A stretch of 19,429 nt of DNA from Chthonomonas sp. UBA2017. GTDB taxonomy: Bacteria; Armatimonadota; Fimbriimonadia; Fimbriimonadales; Fimbriimonadaceae. Made by a program: the position numbers and the translations under genes. Every line of letters begins with the position of its first letter. The first letter of the stretch is position 1. Positions 12,471 to 19,429 of this stretch are shown here, piece by piece. Location: contig DDCB01000041.1 of NCBI GenBank assembly GCA_002335425.1, forward strand, positions 1,881 through 21,309. The letters are read 5' to 3'. Under the pieces are notes generated by a model that saw only the letters and a list, made by a program, of their open reading frames with translations, was not told the DNA's origin and did no database searches.

Positions 12471-13487
12471 CTAACCCTGAGCCAGCGCTCGTTCGAGAGC
12501 CGAGAGTACGACCGAAACCGGGATCGAGCCGACCGGCGCGCCGGGTTCGCCGGGGATGACCTGCAGATTTTCGAGCGGCGGCGCCCAGAGCCAGTGAATC
12601 CCGTGCCGAAAGAGGCCGACAGTCGGAGTGCCCGTGCTCGCGGCGAAGTGCATGATGCCGTTATCGAGCGTCAAGACACAGGATGCCGAACCCAAAGCGC
12701 CGACGACCTCGGGCAAAGTCCAATCGCCTCGAAGGTCGTGGACCAGTCCCTGTTGAACCAGGCCATTTTCGGCCTCAAGCCCGTGCCAAAACTGACCTTG
12801 GGCCTTCGGCTTCGCCCCGATGAGGCCGACCGATCGACCTCGGGATTGGAGCCATGACGCGGCTTCGGCCCAGTGACTCCCAGGCCAAAGCTTGTCCTCC
12901 AGCGATGCGCTCATCGCGATGAGGACATCAGGCACGTCGCCCGGGGGAGCCTGACGGGGGATGCGATACGGCGGAATCGGGCCATCGAGCCCGGCAAGGC
13001 GGCAGAAAATCTCCCCGATGAAGCCCGATTTTAGAAACGGATAGTCTTGCGGGAGGGATTCTCGCGCCCAGGCTTTCTCTTGCCAGAGCTTGCCGCGGAG
13101 ATCGTCGGAGTAGGCCAACTCGCCCCGACCTTGAGCCCCGACGCAAGGGCCGCACACCCACCCTTCGTCTCCCGCCAAGAGCCCGGCCATGACCTTGGAG
13201 AGCGGTGTGCTCTCCAAGTTCAAGACAAAGTCGTAACGCCGAGCCTCGGCGAGGGAGACGGCGAGGTCTTGGCCATGCAAAGGGATGAACTGATCAAACA
13301 ACTCGCTCTCAGCCCGGGCGAGTTCGGCGATCCGCTGACCGCAGTAAAGGCCCAGGGTCGCGGGCTCGTGCTGGCTCCGAAGCATTTGCAGCGGCAAGGT
13401 GGCGAGCGCGTAGTTGCCGAGGGCATCGTTGGCGATGACCGCCATCCGGAGTCCCTTTGCCAATGCCTCGCCTGAATACCGCTTCAC
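12471..13487 (-). CDS. Glycosyltransferase family 9 (heptosyltransferase-like)
   Basis: A 338-residue GT-B enzyme. The N-terminal start MAVIANDALGNYALATLPL matches the family 9 phosphate-loop strand. The C-terminal signature TLDNGIMHFAASTGTPTVGL plus FRHGIHWLWAPP matches the nucleotide-sugar binding region. Members such as ADP-heptose:LPS heptosyltransferases add sugars to lipopolysaccharide core or other envelope glycans at the inner membrane. The acceptor here is unknown. Two starts are possible. GTG 13487 has a TAAACT box 7 bases upstream (leaderless); ATG 13445 has AGGGA 7 bases upstream and would lose 14 residues. It is first in a unit with the phosphoesterase. It is divergent from the MFS gene at 13558. 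Confidence 0.87.
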   Translation of the reverse strand: MKRYSGEALAKGLRMAVIANDALGNYALATLPLQMLRSQHEPATLGLYCGQRIAELARAESELFDQFIPLHGQDLAVSLAEARRYDFVLNLESTPLSKVMAGLLAGDEGWVCGPCVGAQGRGELAYSDDLRGKLWQEKAWARESLPQDYPFLKSGFIGEIFCRLAGLDGPIPPYRIPRQAPPGDVPDVLIAMSASLEDKLWPGSHWAEAASWLQSRGRSVGLIGAKPKAQGQFWHGLEAENGLVQQGLVHDLRGDWTLPEVVGALGSASCVLTLDNGIMHFAASTGTPTVGLFRHGIHWLWAPPLENLQVIPGEPGAPVGSIPVSVVLSALERALAQG

Positions 13488-13494
13488 GAGGTGC

Positions 13495-13549
13495 AGTTTA
13501 TCGCTTCGCGGGGCTGGGCGGTTGGGGGGATCGACGCAACGGCTACAAT
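13495..13549. promoter_or_regulatory. Divergent leaderless promoters (glycosyltransferase and MFS genes)
   Basis: On the minus strand TAAACT (13495-13500) ends 7 bases before GTG 13487. On the plus strand TACAAT (13544-13549) ends 8 bases before GTG 13558, with TTGGGG (13522-13527) 16 bases upstream as a possible -35. Neither start codon has a Shine-Dalgarno. Confidence 0.55.
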
Positions 13550-13557
13550 AGCTCGCA

Positions 13558-14748
13558 GTGAATCGGCGCGAATGGCCGTTGTTATTGGCGATCTTCTTGG
13601 ACCTTTTGGGCTTCGGGATGATCATCCCGAACATTCAGTTTCGGGCGGAAGCCCTGGGGGCGACAGGTCCGGTCATTGGGGCGCTTCTGGCGAGTACCTT
13701 TGTCATTCAGTTCGTGGTCTCTCCGCATTGGGGGGCGCTGAGCGACCGCATCGGGCGCAAGCCGATCCTACTGATTTGCACCCTGTTTTCGGCGGGCGCG
13801 ATGCTGATGTACGGAGCCGCATCGAGCCTCATCGGGTTGCTTTTGAGCCGGGTGCTAGCGGGGCTCGGCGGGGCGAACGTGGCGATTGCCCAAGCGTATC
13901 TGGCGGATGCCACGACCGACGAAGGGCGAATCGCCGCAATGGGGCGAGTTTCGGCGGCGATCTCGCTGGGGCTGATCTTGGGGCCTTCGATCTCTGGCAC
14001 CTTGGGAATGAGTGCCGCGACGATCGGCCTGGTGGCTGGAGGCGCCTCGATGATGGGCGCGCTGGTGTTGTTTCTCTTCTTGCCTCGGGTGCCCCCGGTC
14101 GAAAAGCAAGATCGTCTCAAGCGCCCGGTCTTCGACGTGCGATTGCTCCGCGATTACCCTCGGTTAGTACCTCTGATCCTGGTACTGGTCGTGGCTTGGG
14201 TCTCGCTGGCCACGCTCGAAGGGACGTTTGGGCGGCTCATCAAAGCCACCCTAGGGATGGGCGATAAAGAGTTCGGCTGGATCCTGAGCTACGAGTCGAT
14301 CTTTAGCGTGGTCGTCCAGGCGTTGCTCATCACTTGGGTGAGTCGCCGGATTCGCGAGCGGTCGCTCTTGGGCCTGGCGTACGTGGCCCAGGGGATCGGT
14401 CTGGTCATGACGCCGTTCGCCCCGAGCTTAGCGGTCTTATTTGTGGCGAGCACGCTCTACGCGTTGGGCACCGGGTTTGCGAACCCGACGATCTACAGCT
14501 TATGTAGCAAGATCGTCCCTATGAGCCGGCAGGGCGAGCTCTTTGGGGTCATGCAGAGCGCTCGGTCGTTTGGGTTCGTTGTGGGTCCAGTCGTTGGGGG
14601 AACACTTTTTGACTGGAAACCGGCGGCGCCCTATCTGCTTGCCGGGGGAGCCTGCTTGTTGGCTTCGGTGCTGGTGCTGGTGCTCAAGGTCGCTCCGCTC
14701 CCAGAGACGGAGTCCGGATCCCCAGCGGCCTCTCTCTCGAACCCCTGA
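13558..14748 (+). CDS. MFS transporter, drug:H+ antiporter (DHA1/TetA-like) type
   Basis: A 396-residue integral membrane protein with about 12 hydrophobic helices. Helix 1 contains the acidic LD in FLDLLGFG. The family motif A, GALSDRIGRKP (59-69), lies between helices 2 and 3. A motif C-like stretch, LGLILGPSISG, lies in helix 5. This pattern is typical of drug:proton antiporters related to TetA. The substrate is unknown; no regulator gene is adjacent. The start is GTG with a -10 box 8 bases upstream. The last 118 bases, coding for helix 12 and the tail, overlap the convergent MFS gene. Confidence 0.88.
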   Translation: MNRREWPLLLAIFLDLLGFGMIIPNIQFRAEALGATGPVIGALLASTFVIQFVVSPHWGALSDRIGRKPILLICTLFSAGAMLMYGAASSLIGLLLSRVLAGLGGANVAIAQAYLADATTDEGRIAAMGRVSAAISLGLILGPSISGTLGMSAATIGLVAGGASMMGALVLFLFLPRVPPVEKQDRLKRPVFDVRLLRDYPRLVPLILVLVVAWVSLATLEGTFGRLIKATLGMGDKEFGWILSYESIFSVVVQALLITWVSRRIRERSLLGLAYVAQGIGLVMTPFAPSLAVLFVASTLYALGTGFANPTIYSLCSKIVPMSRQGELFGVMQSARSFGFVVGPVVGGTLFDWKPAAPYLLAGGACLLASVLVLVLKVAPLPETESGSPAASLSNP

Positions 14749-16007
14749 TCTTCGTTTGCGGGCGCTGATGCTGAACCTTGCGACGGGAGCGAGAGCGTTC
14801 GGAACTCCCGGAACGCCAAGCCCAAAGCGGCAATCCCAGCCAGGCCGAGGCCCATCATGAGAAACATGGCGACTAAGCCCACGGCTTCGGTTAGGATGCC
14901 CGCCATTCCCATGCCGAGCGGCGACATCGCCATCGCGACCATCGCCATGGCACTATTCACACGGCCGCGAAAGCTATCCGGCGTGATCAGCTGGATGGCG
15001 GTACTGAGTGGGATTTGAGCAAACGGCAGTCCGATGCCGCAGACTAAATTCAGCACGAAGAAAGCCCAAAAGTTGCGTCCCACCGCCATCGCGGCGATGC
15101 CGAGGCCGCAGATCGCCAACCCCCAGAAGAACGCGACCCCCGGGCGGCGGAGGGGCCAACGGCTGACCCAAATCGACCCCGCCAAAAGCCCCGCCATGAA
15201 CCCAAATTCGAACCAAGCGAGGTTACTAAACCGATTGCCAAACCACTCCTTGTTCGCTTGGATGTACACCACCATAAACGGAGCGACCAAGAGGCTGACC
15301 GCGCTCGACAAGAGCACCGGGATCAGCAACACTTTGCGATGAAAAATGAACCGAAATCCGTCCTTCATGTCCGTGAGCGGGTGCTTAGGCTCCAGCTCGC
15401 GCTCGGGCACGATTCGAGGCAACCGCATCAGGCAGCTGGCGGAGTAAACGAACGTGAGCGCATTCACCCAAATGGCGATCAGGAAGAACGACTGCGGATG
15501 GCTGGCGGCGATGGCGCCGAGAACCGTCGCCGATAGCGCAAGCCCCACCATCGGCATAAAGCTCTGGCTGACTTGGCTGAGTGAATTCGCCTCAAGAAGC
15601 TCCTGGTCGGACACCAAGCGCGGGATCGCGGCACTCTTCGCCGGAGCGAAGAACACATTGACGCAGGCCAGCAGCCCCGCGACCGCAAAGATCGCTTCGG
15701 CGGGTGGGGTGGAGTCGTACGCAACCCATACCGAAAAGCCGATCAGAATTCCGGTGGAAAGCACGTCGCTCCATACCATGATCGTTCGGCGGTCCATGCG
15801 GTCCGCCAGCACCCCGGCGAACGGGCTGAGGATCAGATAGGGAAGTGCTTGGATCGCGCCGACGAAACCGACCATGTCGGGTCGCCCGGTGACCTGAGCG
15901 ACCATGAACAGGAAGATCAGGGCATACAAAGCGTCGCCGAACTGGGAAACTGTTTGCCCAATCCAGAGTCTTCGGTAGTTCGTATTTCTCAGAACAGTCG
16001 ACGCCAT
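14631..16007 (-). CDS. MFS transporter, EntS-like (MFS_3) type
   Basis: A 458-residue membrane protein with about 12 helices. It opens with NTNYRRLWIGQTVSQFGD, the typical start of the MFS_3 / EntS-like branch, and has motif A as GVLADRMDRR (65-74). Members export siderophores, macrolides or other small molecules. The last ~45 residues are a soluble, Ser/Thr/Ala-rich tail with no helix; their codons are antisense to helix 12 of the neighbouring MFS gene. The tail is probably a dispensable extension created by read-through into the neighbour. No good Shine-Dalgarno lies near the ATG; GGGGAGGA is about 18 bases upstream and a CACAAT box 12 bases upstream. Substrate unknown. Confidence 0.88.
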   Translation of the reverse strand: MASTVLRNTNYRRLWIGQTVSQFGDALYALIFLFMVAQVTGRPDMVGFVGAIQALPYLILSPFAGVLADRMDRRTIMVWSDVLSTGILIGFSVWVAYDSTPPAEAIFAVAGLLACVNVFFAPAKSAAIPRLVSDQELLEANSLSQVSQSFMPMVGLALSATVLGAIAASHPQSFFLIAIWVNALTFVYSASCLMRLPRIVPERELEPKHPLTDMKDGFRFIFHRKVLLIPVLLSSAVSLLVAPFMVVYIQANKEWFGNRFSNLAWFEFGFMAGLLAGSIWVSRWPLRRPGVAFFWGLAICGLGIAAMAVGRNFWAFFVLNLVCGIGLPFAQIPLSTAIQLITPDSFRGRVNSAMAMVAMAMSPLGMGMAGILTEAVGLVAMFLMMGLGLAGIAALGLAFREFRTLSLPSQGSASAPANEDQGFEREAAGDPDSVSGSGATLSTSTSTEANKQAPPASR

Positions 16008-16440
16008 CTCGTTCGGAGAATTGTGTCCTCCCCACGCCCAATCTGTTTGGGCCGTCCCAAGGCATCAAGAAATTAGTTCAGGAATACCCCTCGTTCCCGC
16101 TTCTGACGCGAAGCGGTGAATCTAAATCGGGCGGAAAGGCCGCCGAGGTGTAAGCCTCTCAGTGTTCAACGTGGGTTTCTGCAAAAGTAAATGGGGCGGC
16201 CACTAGAGTCCGACATCGCCTTTTGATCCAGAGCCTCCATTCATCCCAGGTCTCGCAGAATTAGCTGTCGTCGGATAGACCTATTCTGCGGCTGAGGTAA
16301 TCCCTGATTGCGCTGGCGAGTCCCTCCTCTAGATGCACAGGTAGCCTCTCACGAGCTCAATGCTATGTGAGGCCCACGCTAAAAACTTCACGGAACCGCT
16401 TCAACAGGACAACGAAGCAGGACAGTATCCTCGGTCTGTC
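16008..16440. other. 433-base intergenic region with little coding signal
   Basis: No convincing complete gene on either strand. It marks the change from the GC-rich genes on the left to the more AT-rich transglutaminase region on the right. It contains one possible gene remnant (16261-16356) and a short hairpin at its right end. Confidence 0.6.
16261..16356 (-). pseudogene. Possible remnant of a protein C-terminus
   Basis: One minus-strand frame reads ERLPVHLEEGLASAIRDYL, then SRRIGLSDDS and a stop at 16261-16263. The composition looks like a real protein end. Upstream the frame hits TGA (16357-16359) and TAG, and there is no start codon or ribosome site. A frameshifted continuation (PHIALSS) is possible. 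Family not recognised; it could also be chance. Confidence 0.25.
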
Positions 16441-16442
16441 CT
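16419..16442 (-). other. Short hairpin at the end of the transglutaminase-like gene
   Basis: AGGACAG (16419-16425) and CTGTCCT (16436-16442) form a 7-bp stem with a 10-base loop that includes the stop codon. No T-run follows on the minus strand, so it is at best a weak terminator. Confidence 0.35.
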
Positions 16443-17739
16443 AAAGCGACGATCCCAAATGCTTCACAAAACAGTCCTTTGTTGGGTCCATGGCATCACC
16501 GAGAATCTGGTCCGTTCCCACCCGGATGTACATTCTTAAGAAGTTTGTGCGCGGAGTCCAAACAGGTCTGCCAAAATCCGAGTCCACCCAACCGAGACCT
16601 GGTAAGAAGAATTCGGGAATGGTGTGCGGACCCGGGTGAATGATGTTCGGCGCGATACCGCTATGGCCACGTATAGCTCGTGCGGGTATACCAGCCGCTC
16701 GGAGGATCGCGACAGCCGCAAACGTTCTTGGGGTGCAACTTCCCATTTTAAGTTGCAAGCAACCCTCTGAAGTCAGGCTTCCGTTCTGGGGAATATCTCG
16801 CCAAGGGATATTTTTCGTAATGTAGTTAATGACATTTTCTGCGGTCTGAGCATAGGTCGCACCCTTTAGTTCGTCGGCGAGTTTCTTTGCCAACGGAGCG
16901 GTAGGGTCGATGACGTCTCGTTGGCCATAGTAGTCACTTTTGCCTAAGTAGCCTGCAAGTTCATCTGGAGCTTTAGCCGATGTCACTTTCGACAAGAGTG
17001 GTCGCCAAGAATACGGTCTCATGGTGACTGTCGCAGTCACCCAAGTCTCTGAGCTCGGTAAAACCGTAGCTTTAACATATTTTACTCCCTCGCGGGTCGT
17101 CTCGATTGACCAACTCATGGCACCACGAACATTGACCGACACGCGGTTCTGGACATTGCCATCTTGCTGCGGAATCGGGACTAGTCGCACGTCCTCCTTG
17201 CCCGTACGCGACACGATTCTCCATGAGATTTCATAGGTATGGGCGGAAACTGATTCTATAACATCCTCGCAAACCTTGGCGAGATTTCCCCAGTAGCGTT
17301 TGTTATCACGCAAGTGGATGGCTGCCTTGACCGCTTCTGCGTACTCTCCATGATCGCGCGCGGCCTCGATGTAGTTAATCAAGCTCCAAATTGAAGGGTT
17401 GATCCTCCAATTGCGTTGCGCGATCTCCCATGATTCTGCGGTCTGGTTCAGCTGTCTGTGAGCCCAACTCAGGGAACGTAAAAGGTACTCGTCACTGCCA
17501 CCAGCATCGACGGCTCTCTGACAAATCTCGACCATCCTGGCCCAGTCTCGCCTAGACCGAGCCTCCTCCATAGGCTTTATCCAGTCACTCTGTGGAGCTC
17601 TTGCGAGAACTAAAAAAGTGTTCGCCGTTGCAACAATATCGGCACGCCCTTTCAGCGTAGTGACTGCAGGCATCAAGTTCACCTGAGCCGATGAAGCGAG
17701 TCCGATAGCAAGGAGCCCCAGGATGGAAAGTTTCAACAC
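16441..17739 (-). CDS. Exported protein with TPR-like region and transglutaminase-like domain
   Basis: A 432-residue protein. The signal peptide MLKLSILGLLAIGLASSAQ leads to a helical TPR-like region (about 52-160), then a beta-rich segment (165-250). A transglutaminase-like domain follows (about 280-420). Its triad is visible: Cys335 in GSCTPRTFAAVAILRAAGIPAR, His372 in PHTIPEFF and Asp386/388 in GWVDSD. Such domains act as cysteine proteases, peptide hydrolases or crosslinkers, often outside the cytoplasm. The start is GTG 17739: an in-frame TAA lies five codons upstream, and TAAACT sits 6 bases before the GTG, so the mRNA may be leaderless. It stands alone and is divergent from a second transglutaminase-like gene. 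Codon and base use are more AT-rich than the genes to the left. Confidence 0.83.
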   Translation of the reverse strand: MLKLSILGLLAIGLASSAQVNLMPAVTTLKGRADIVATANTFLVLARAPQSDWIKPMEEARSRRDWARMVEICQRAVDAGGSDEYLLRSLSWAHRQLNQTAESWEIAQRNWRINPSIWSLINYIEAARDHGEYAEAVKAAIHLRDNKRYWGNLAKVCEDVIESVSAHTYEISWRIVSRTGKEDVRLVPIPQQDGNVQNRVSVNVRGAMSWSIETTREGVKYVKATVLPSSETWVTATVTMRPYSWRPLLSKVTSAKAPDELAGYLGKSDYYGQRDVIDPTAPLAKKLADELKGATYAQTAENVINYITKNIPWRDIPQNGSLTSEGCLQLKMGSCTPRTFAAVAILRAAGIPARAIRGHSGIAPNIIHPGPHTIPEFFLPGLGWVDSDFGRPVWTPRTNFLRMYIRVGTDQILGDAMDPTKDCFVKHLGSSL

Positions 17740-18112
17740 GACTTTAGTTTACACCACTTGCGGGCATTCTTTGTGCGAGCACAGCGACGGCAAGCGAGCC
17801 GCGTCCATTGTCGCCGGAACCTGAGTCTACTTGGAGTGCGAGTCACTTCAAATTCTCGTTCGATTGAGTTATCAGGCTTCACGGCGCAACCCAAAGAATG
17901 GCTAGAAGATGTCTCACCAGGTCGGCCATAACTCTGGGAAACTGCACACGGGCTTGCGCCCAAAACAGGGTCTAGGCTGGAATGGCCCAAAAAAATTCGG
18001 TGATGGAAGAATTTCTCGGCAAAATTGAAAAAACGGTGTAAGATGAATGGGAGTTGTGTCGTCTAATCAAGGACGATGCGTCTCAAGAATAAAATTCAGT
18101 GAGGAGAACCAC
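17740..18112. other. Divergent intergenic region between the two transglutaminase-like genes
   Basis: About 370 bases without a convincing gene. On the left, TAAACT (17746-17751, minus) serves the leftward gene. On the right, TAAGAT (18039-18044) is a weak -10 candidate without a clear -35, and GAGGAG (18101-18106) is a strong ribosome site placed 6 bases before TTG 18113. An 8-codon ATG frame (18076-18102) ends inside that ribosome site but has no usable one of its own. Confidence 0.5.
18101..18106 (+). promoter_or_regulatory. Shine-Dalgarno selecting TTG 18113
   Basis: GAGGAG is followed by AACCAC and then TTG. It is the best ribosome site in this area. The ATG at 18159, which opens the long frame as sequenced, has no Shine-Dalgarno. 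The site therefore points to TTG as the native start and to the C tract as the cause of the frame break. Confidence 0.65.
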
Positions 18113-18166
18113 TTGAATCAACATCTTCTACCCCCCCCCCGCACCCCAGCCCGGGCTGATGTCTAG
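18113..18166 (+). CDS. TTG-started short frame ahead of the transglutaminase-like gene (off-phase start)
   Basis: From TTG 18113 the frame reads MNQHLLPPPRTPARADV and stops at TAG 18164-18166. The stop overlaps the region of the ATG at 18159. It includes the C10 run. With nine C the frame would instead read MNQHLLPPPAPQPGL and continue directly into MSRLKRLV of the long gene. As a separate product it is unlikely to matter; it is best read as the 5' end of the downstream gene in an out-of-frame state, or as a leader frame allowing re-initiation. Confidence 0.55.
   Translation: MNQHLLPPPRTPARADV
18131..18140 (+). repeat. C10 tract (candidate phase-variation tract)
   Basis: Ten C lie between the ribosome site/TTG start and the long downstream frame. 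The two frames differ by one base. Tract lengths of 9 or 12 would join them; 10 or 11 would not. Run-length sequencing error must be excluded before calling the state. Confidence 0.65.
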
Positions 18167-19429
18167 GCTGAAGCGGCTTGTCTCTTTTCGAGTGAGCCCC
18201 ATCTTCGGGCGAATGGTCCCGTTCAAGGTCGGCCTCGCTCTCGTTTGGGCCTGGGGCGCGACGAATGCGCTGGCCTCTCCGCCCCCGATCACGCCCCGCG
18301 ATGTCGATTTCACTGGAAACCATCCGATGCGAAATGTGGAAGGCATGTTTCCTGATCCTGAAGTCGATCATGGGATTTTTGGAACCGAATCAGCGCCCGC
18401 AATCTCGATCAACCTCGATGGAGAATTACGGGTCAAGTTTGAGCACCACAATGCCTCCTCTCATTCTGGCATAGGGACGTTCACACTGCATACAGCTAAG
18501 CTTGTCATCGGAGACGATGAGGTGCACCTCAATGTTTGGGGCGATCCGTTCCCAAGTTCACCTGTATCGATCCCCGCTCATTCAAATTTCTGGAGTCCCG
18601 AATATCAGCTAACAGGTTGGTGGCCGTTTATTCATGCTGGCGAGCTCGTCTTGGGATATACCATTGACGTCAGCAACATTCCAGGAATGTCGACGGGATA
18701 TGGGATGTTTCGCAACATTCGATTCTTGGTTAACCTGGAGCCTCCGGTCGCACACATGGCGATTGTATGGCACGAGCTTCTTGAAGAAACAACAGCCTAC
18801 GCCTGGGGGAAAGCCAATGATTCAGATGCAGCACGCGAAGTCACTTCTGGCCTTTTTTCAGGCGGACGGTTTGCATATCCCGCGCCTCCTTACAAAGGGT
18901 ACTTTATATTAAATCTTGAGCCGGATTCGAATAAAGAACCGCGAATAGTCTTTGAGTTAACGAGGTTCCTACGAGAAGGCGGTCAAGGCGTTGGCAACTG
19001 CTACGATGTCGCACTGTATTTGCTCCTTCTGTTCCAAACTCAAGGCCTCCTCGGTGAACCTATTTGGCGCATATGCGAAACAGGGCTGTATCACAGTGGA
19101 CTATTTGTTTCGAATCTCATCTGTCCAATTGGCCTCAATCCCAACCATGGATCAAGCTACTCAGCCGTCATCTGGAGCAACCATGCAGTCGTATTCTTCA
19201 ACAATCTAGTCTACGATGCATGCCTCGCTCTTGAGCGTGCCCCTGATTTGAGCGTTTACCAGAGGCCGCCCGCAGGGTGGACCCCAGAAGATCATTGGTA
19301 TAAGTCTCACGGTGCTGAATTCACCGGGATCGCCAAAAGATTTTTAACGCCTGCAGAGCATGTCAGCGGCAGCATTAACCCCGGGTTGCCTCATCAACTC
19401 ACACGACCCATTGACGAACCATTTCCATT
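18159..19429 (+). CDS. Exported transglutaminase-like protein (3' end outside window)
   Basis: An open frame of 423 codons runs from ATG 18159 to the window edge with no stop. After a basic N-terminal region, a hydrophobic segment (22-38) ends in NALA-S, a good signal peptidase site. A beta-rich region follows (about 85-195, e.g. TFTLHTAKLVIGDDEVHLNV). A transglutaminase-like triad is then visible: Cys281 in GVGNCYDVALYLLL, His342 in WSNHAVVFF and Asp353 in VYDACLAL. This suggests a secreted or surface cysteine hydrolase or crosslinking enzyme. The spacing between Cys and His is longer than in the neighbouring gene at 16441, so the two are not close copies. The native start is probably TTG 18113 through the C10 tract. 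Domain assignment is by pattern; the C-terminus is unseen. Confidence 0.68.
   Translation, partial: MSRLKRLVSFRVSPIFGRMVPFKVGLALVWAWGATNALASPPPITPRDVDFTGNHPMRNVEGMFPDPEVDHGIFGTESAPAISINLDGELRVKFEHHNASSHSGIGTFTLHTAKLVIGDDEVHLNVWGDPFPSSPVSIPAHSNFWSPEYQLTGWWPFIHAGELVLGYTIDVSNIPGMSTGYGMFRNIRFLVNLEPPVAHMAIVWHELLEETTAYAWGKANDSDAAREVTSGLFSGGRFAYPAPPYKGYFILNLEPDSNKEPRIVFELTRFLREGGQGVGNCYDVALYLLLLFQTQGLLGEPIWRICETGLYHSGLFVSNLICPIGLNPNHGSSYSAVIWSNHAVVFFNNLVYDACLALERAPDLSVYQRPPAGWTPEDHWYKSHGAEFTGIAKRFLTPAEHVSGSINPGLPHQLTRPIDEPFP

Noticed and set aside
17733..17990. Minus-strand 85-codon frame upstream of the transglutaminase-like gene
   Set aside because: It has no ribosome site, overlaps the start and promoter of the real gene, and its composition does not look like a protein.
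18076..18102. Eight-codon leader frame before the second transglutaminase-like gene
   Set aside because: It has no usable ribosome site of its own and no regulatory codon pattern. Its overlap with GAGGAG is probably chance.

Overview
This window comes from a bacterial chromosome with moderately high GC. It carries two tRNA genes and about 20 protein genes packed on both strands. Lipoprotein signals, type IV pilin-like precursors and a glycosyltransferase family 9 gene suggest an envelope with exported machinery. Pseudopilins of this style, many -10 boxes lying directly before start codons, and poorly characterised exported proteins would fit Armatimonadota (Fimbriimonadia). That placement is an inference; no marker gene in the window proves it.

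Region 1 (1-3300, minus strand) is the most unusual part. A membrane protein with the architecture of a vitamin K epoxide reductase (VKOR)-thioredoxin fusion comes first. It is followed by a tandem array in which a pseudopilin gene alternates with a gene for a secreted protein with ten cysteines. Two full cassettes and the start of a third are visible, with a period of about 1.15 kb. The cassettes share nearly identical DNA blocks (pseudopilin 5' half, a hairpin, and the 3' end of the Cys-rich gene) separated by divergent segments. The VKOR-like gene has an 11-G run near its 5' end, where a one-base length change would stop translation within a few codons. A testable model is a phase-variable, cassette-based surface system of disulfide-rich proteins paired with pseudopilins.

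Region 2 (3300-16010) looks like ordinary chromosome. It holds a branched-chain amino acid-type binding lipoprotein with a textbook terminator, a TPR membrane protein, a double retropepsin-PDZ protein, a family 5 uracil-DNA glycosylase, a small lipoprotein and a DnaA-N-like protein followed by a PhnP-like metallo-hydrolase. After these come tRNA-Gln(UUG), a DUF1844 pair, a zinc-ribbon membrane protein, a sugar isomerase-like TIM barrel, tRNA-Gly(CCC), a 5'-nucleotidase-like phosphoesterase with a glycosyltransferase, and two convergent, overlapping MFS transporters. Eight genes in the window have a TAnnnT-like -10 box only 6-9 bases before the start codon, which suggests widespread leaderless mRNAs.

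Region 3 (16010-19429) is visibly more AT-rich. It holds two divergent genes for exported transglutaminase-like proteins. The second runs off the window end and has a C10 run between its best ribosome site (with a TTG start) and the long reading frame. As sequenced the two are out of frame; a tract of nine would join them. The window therefore has two long poly-G/C tracts, each at the N-terminus of an envelope protein gene.
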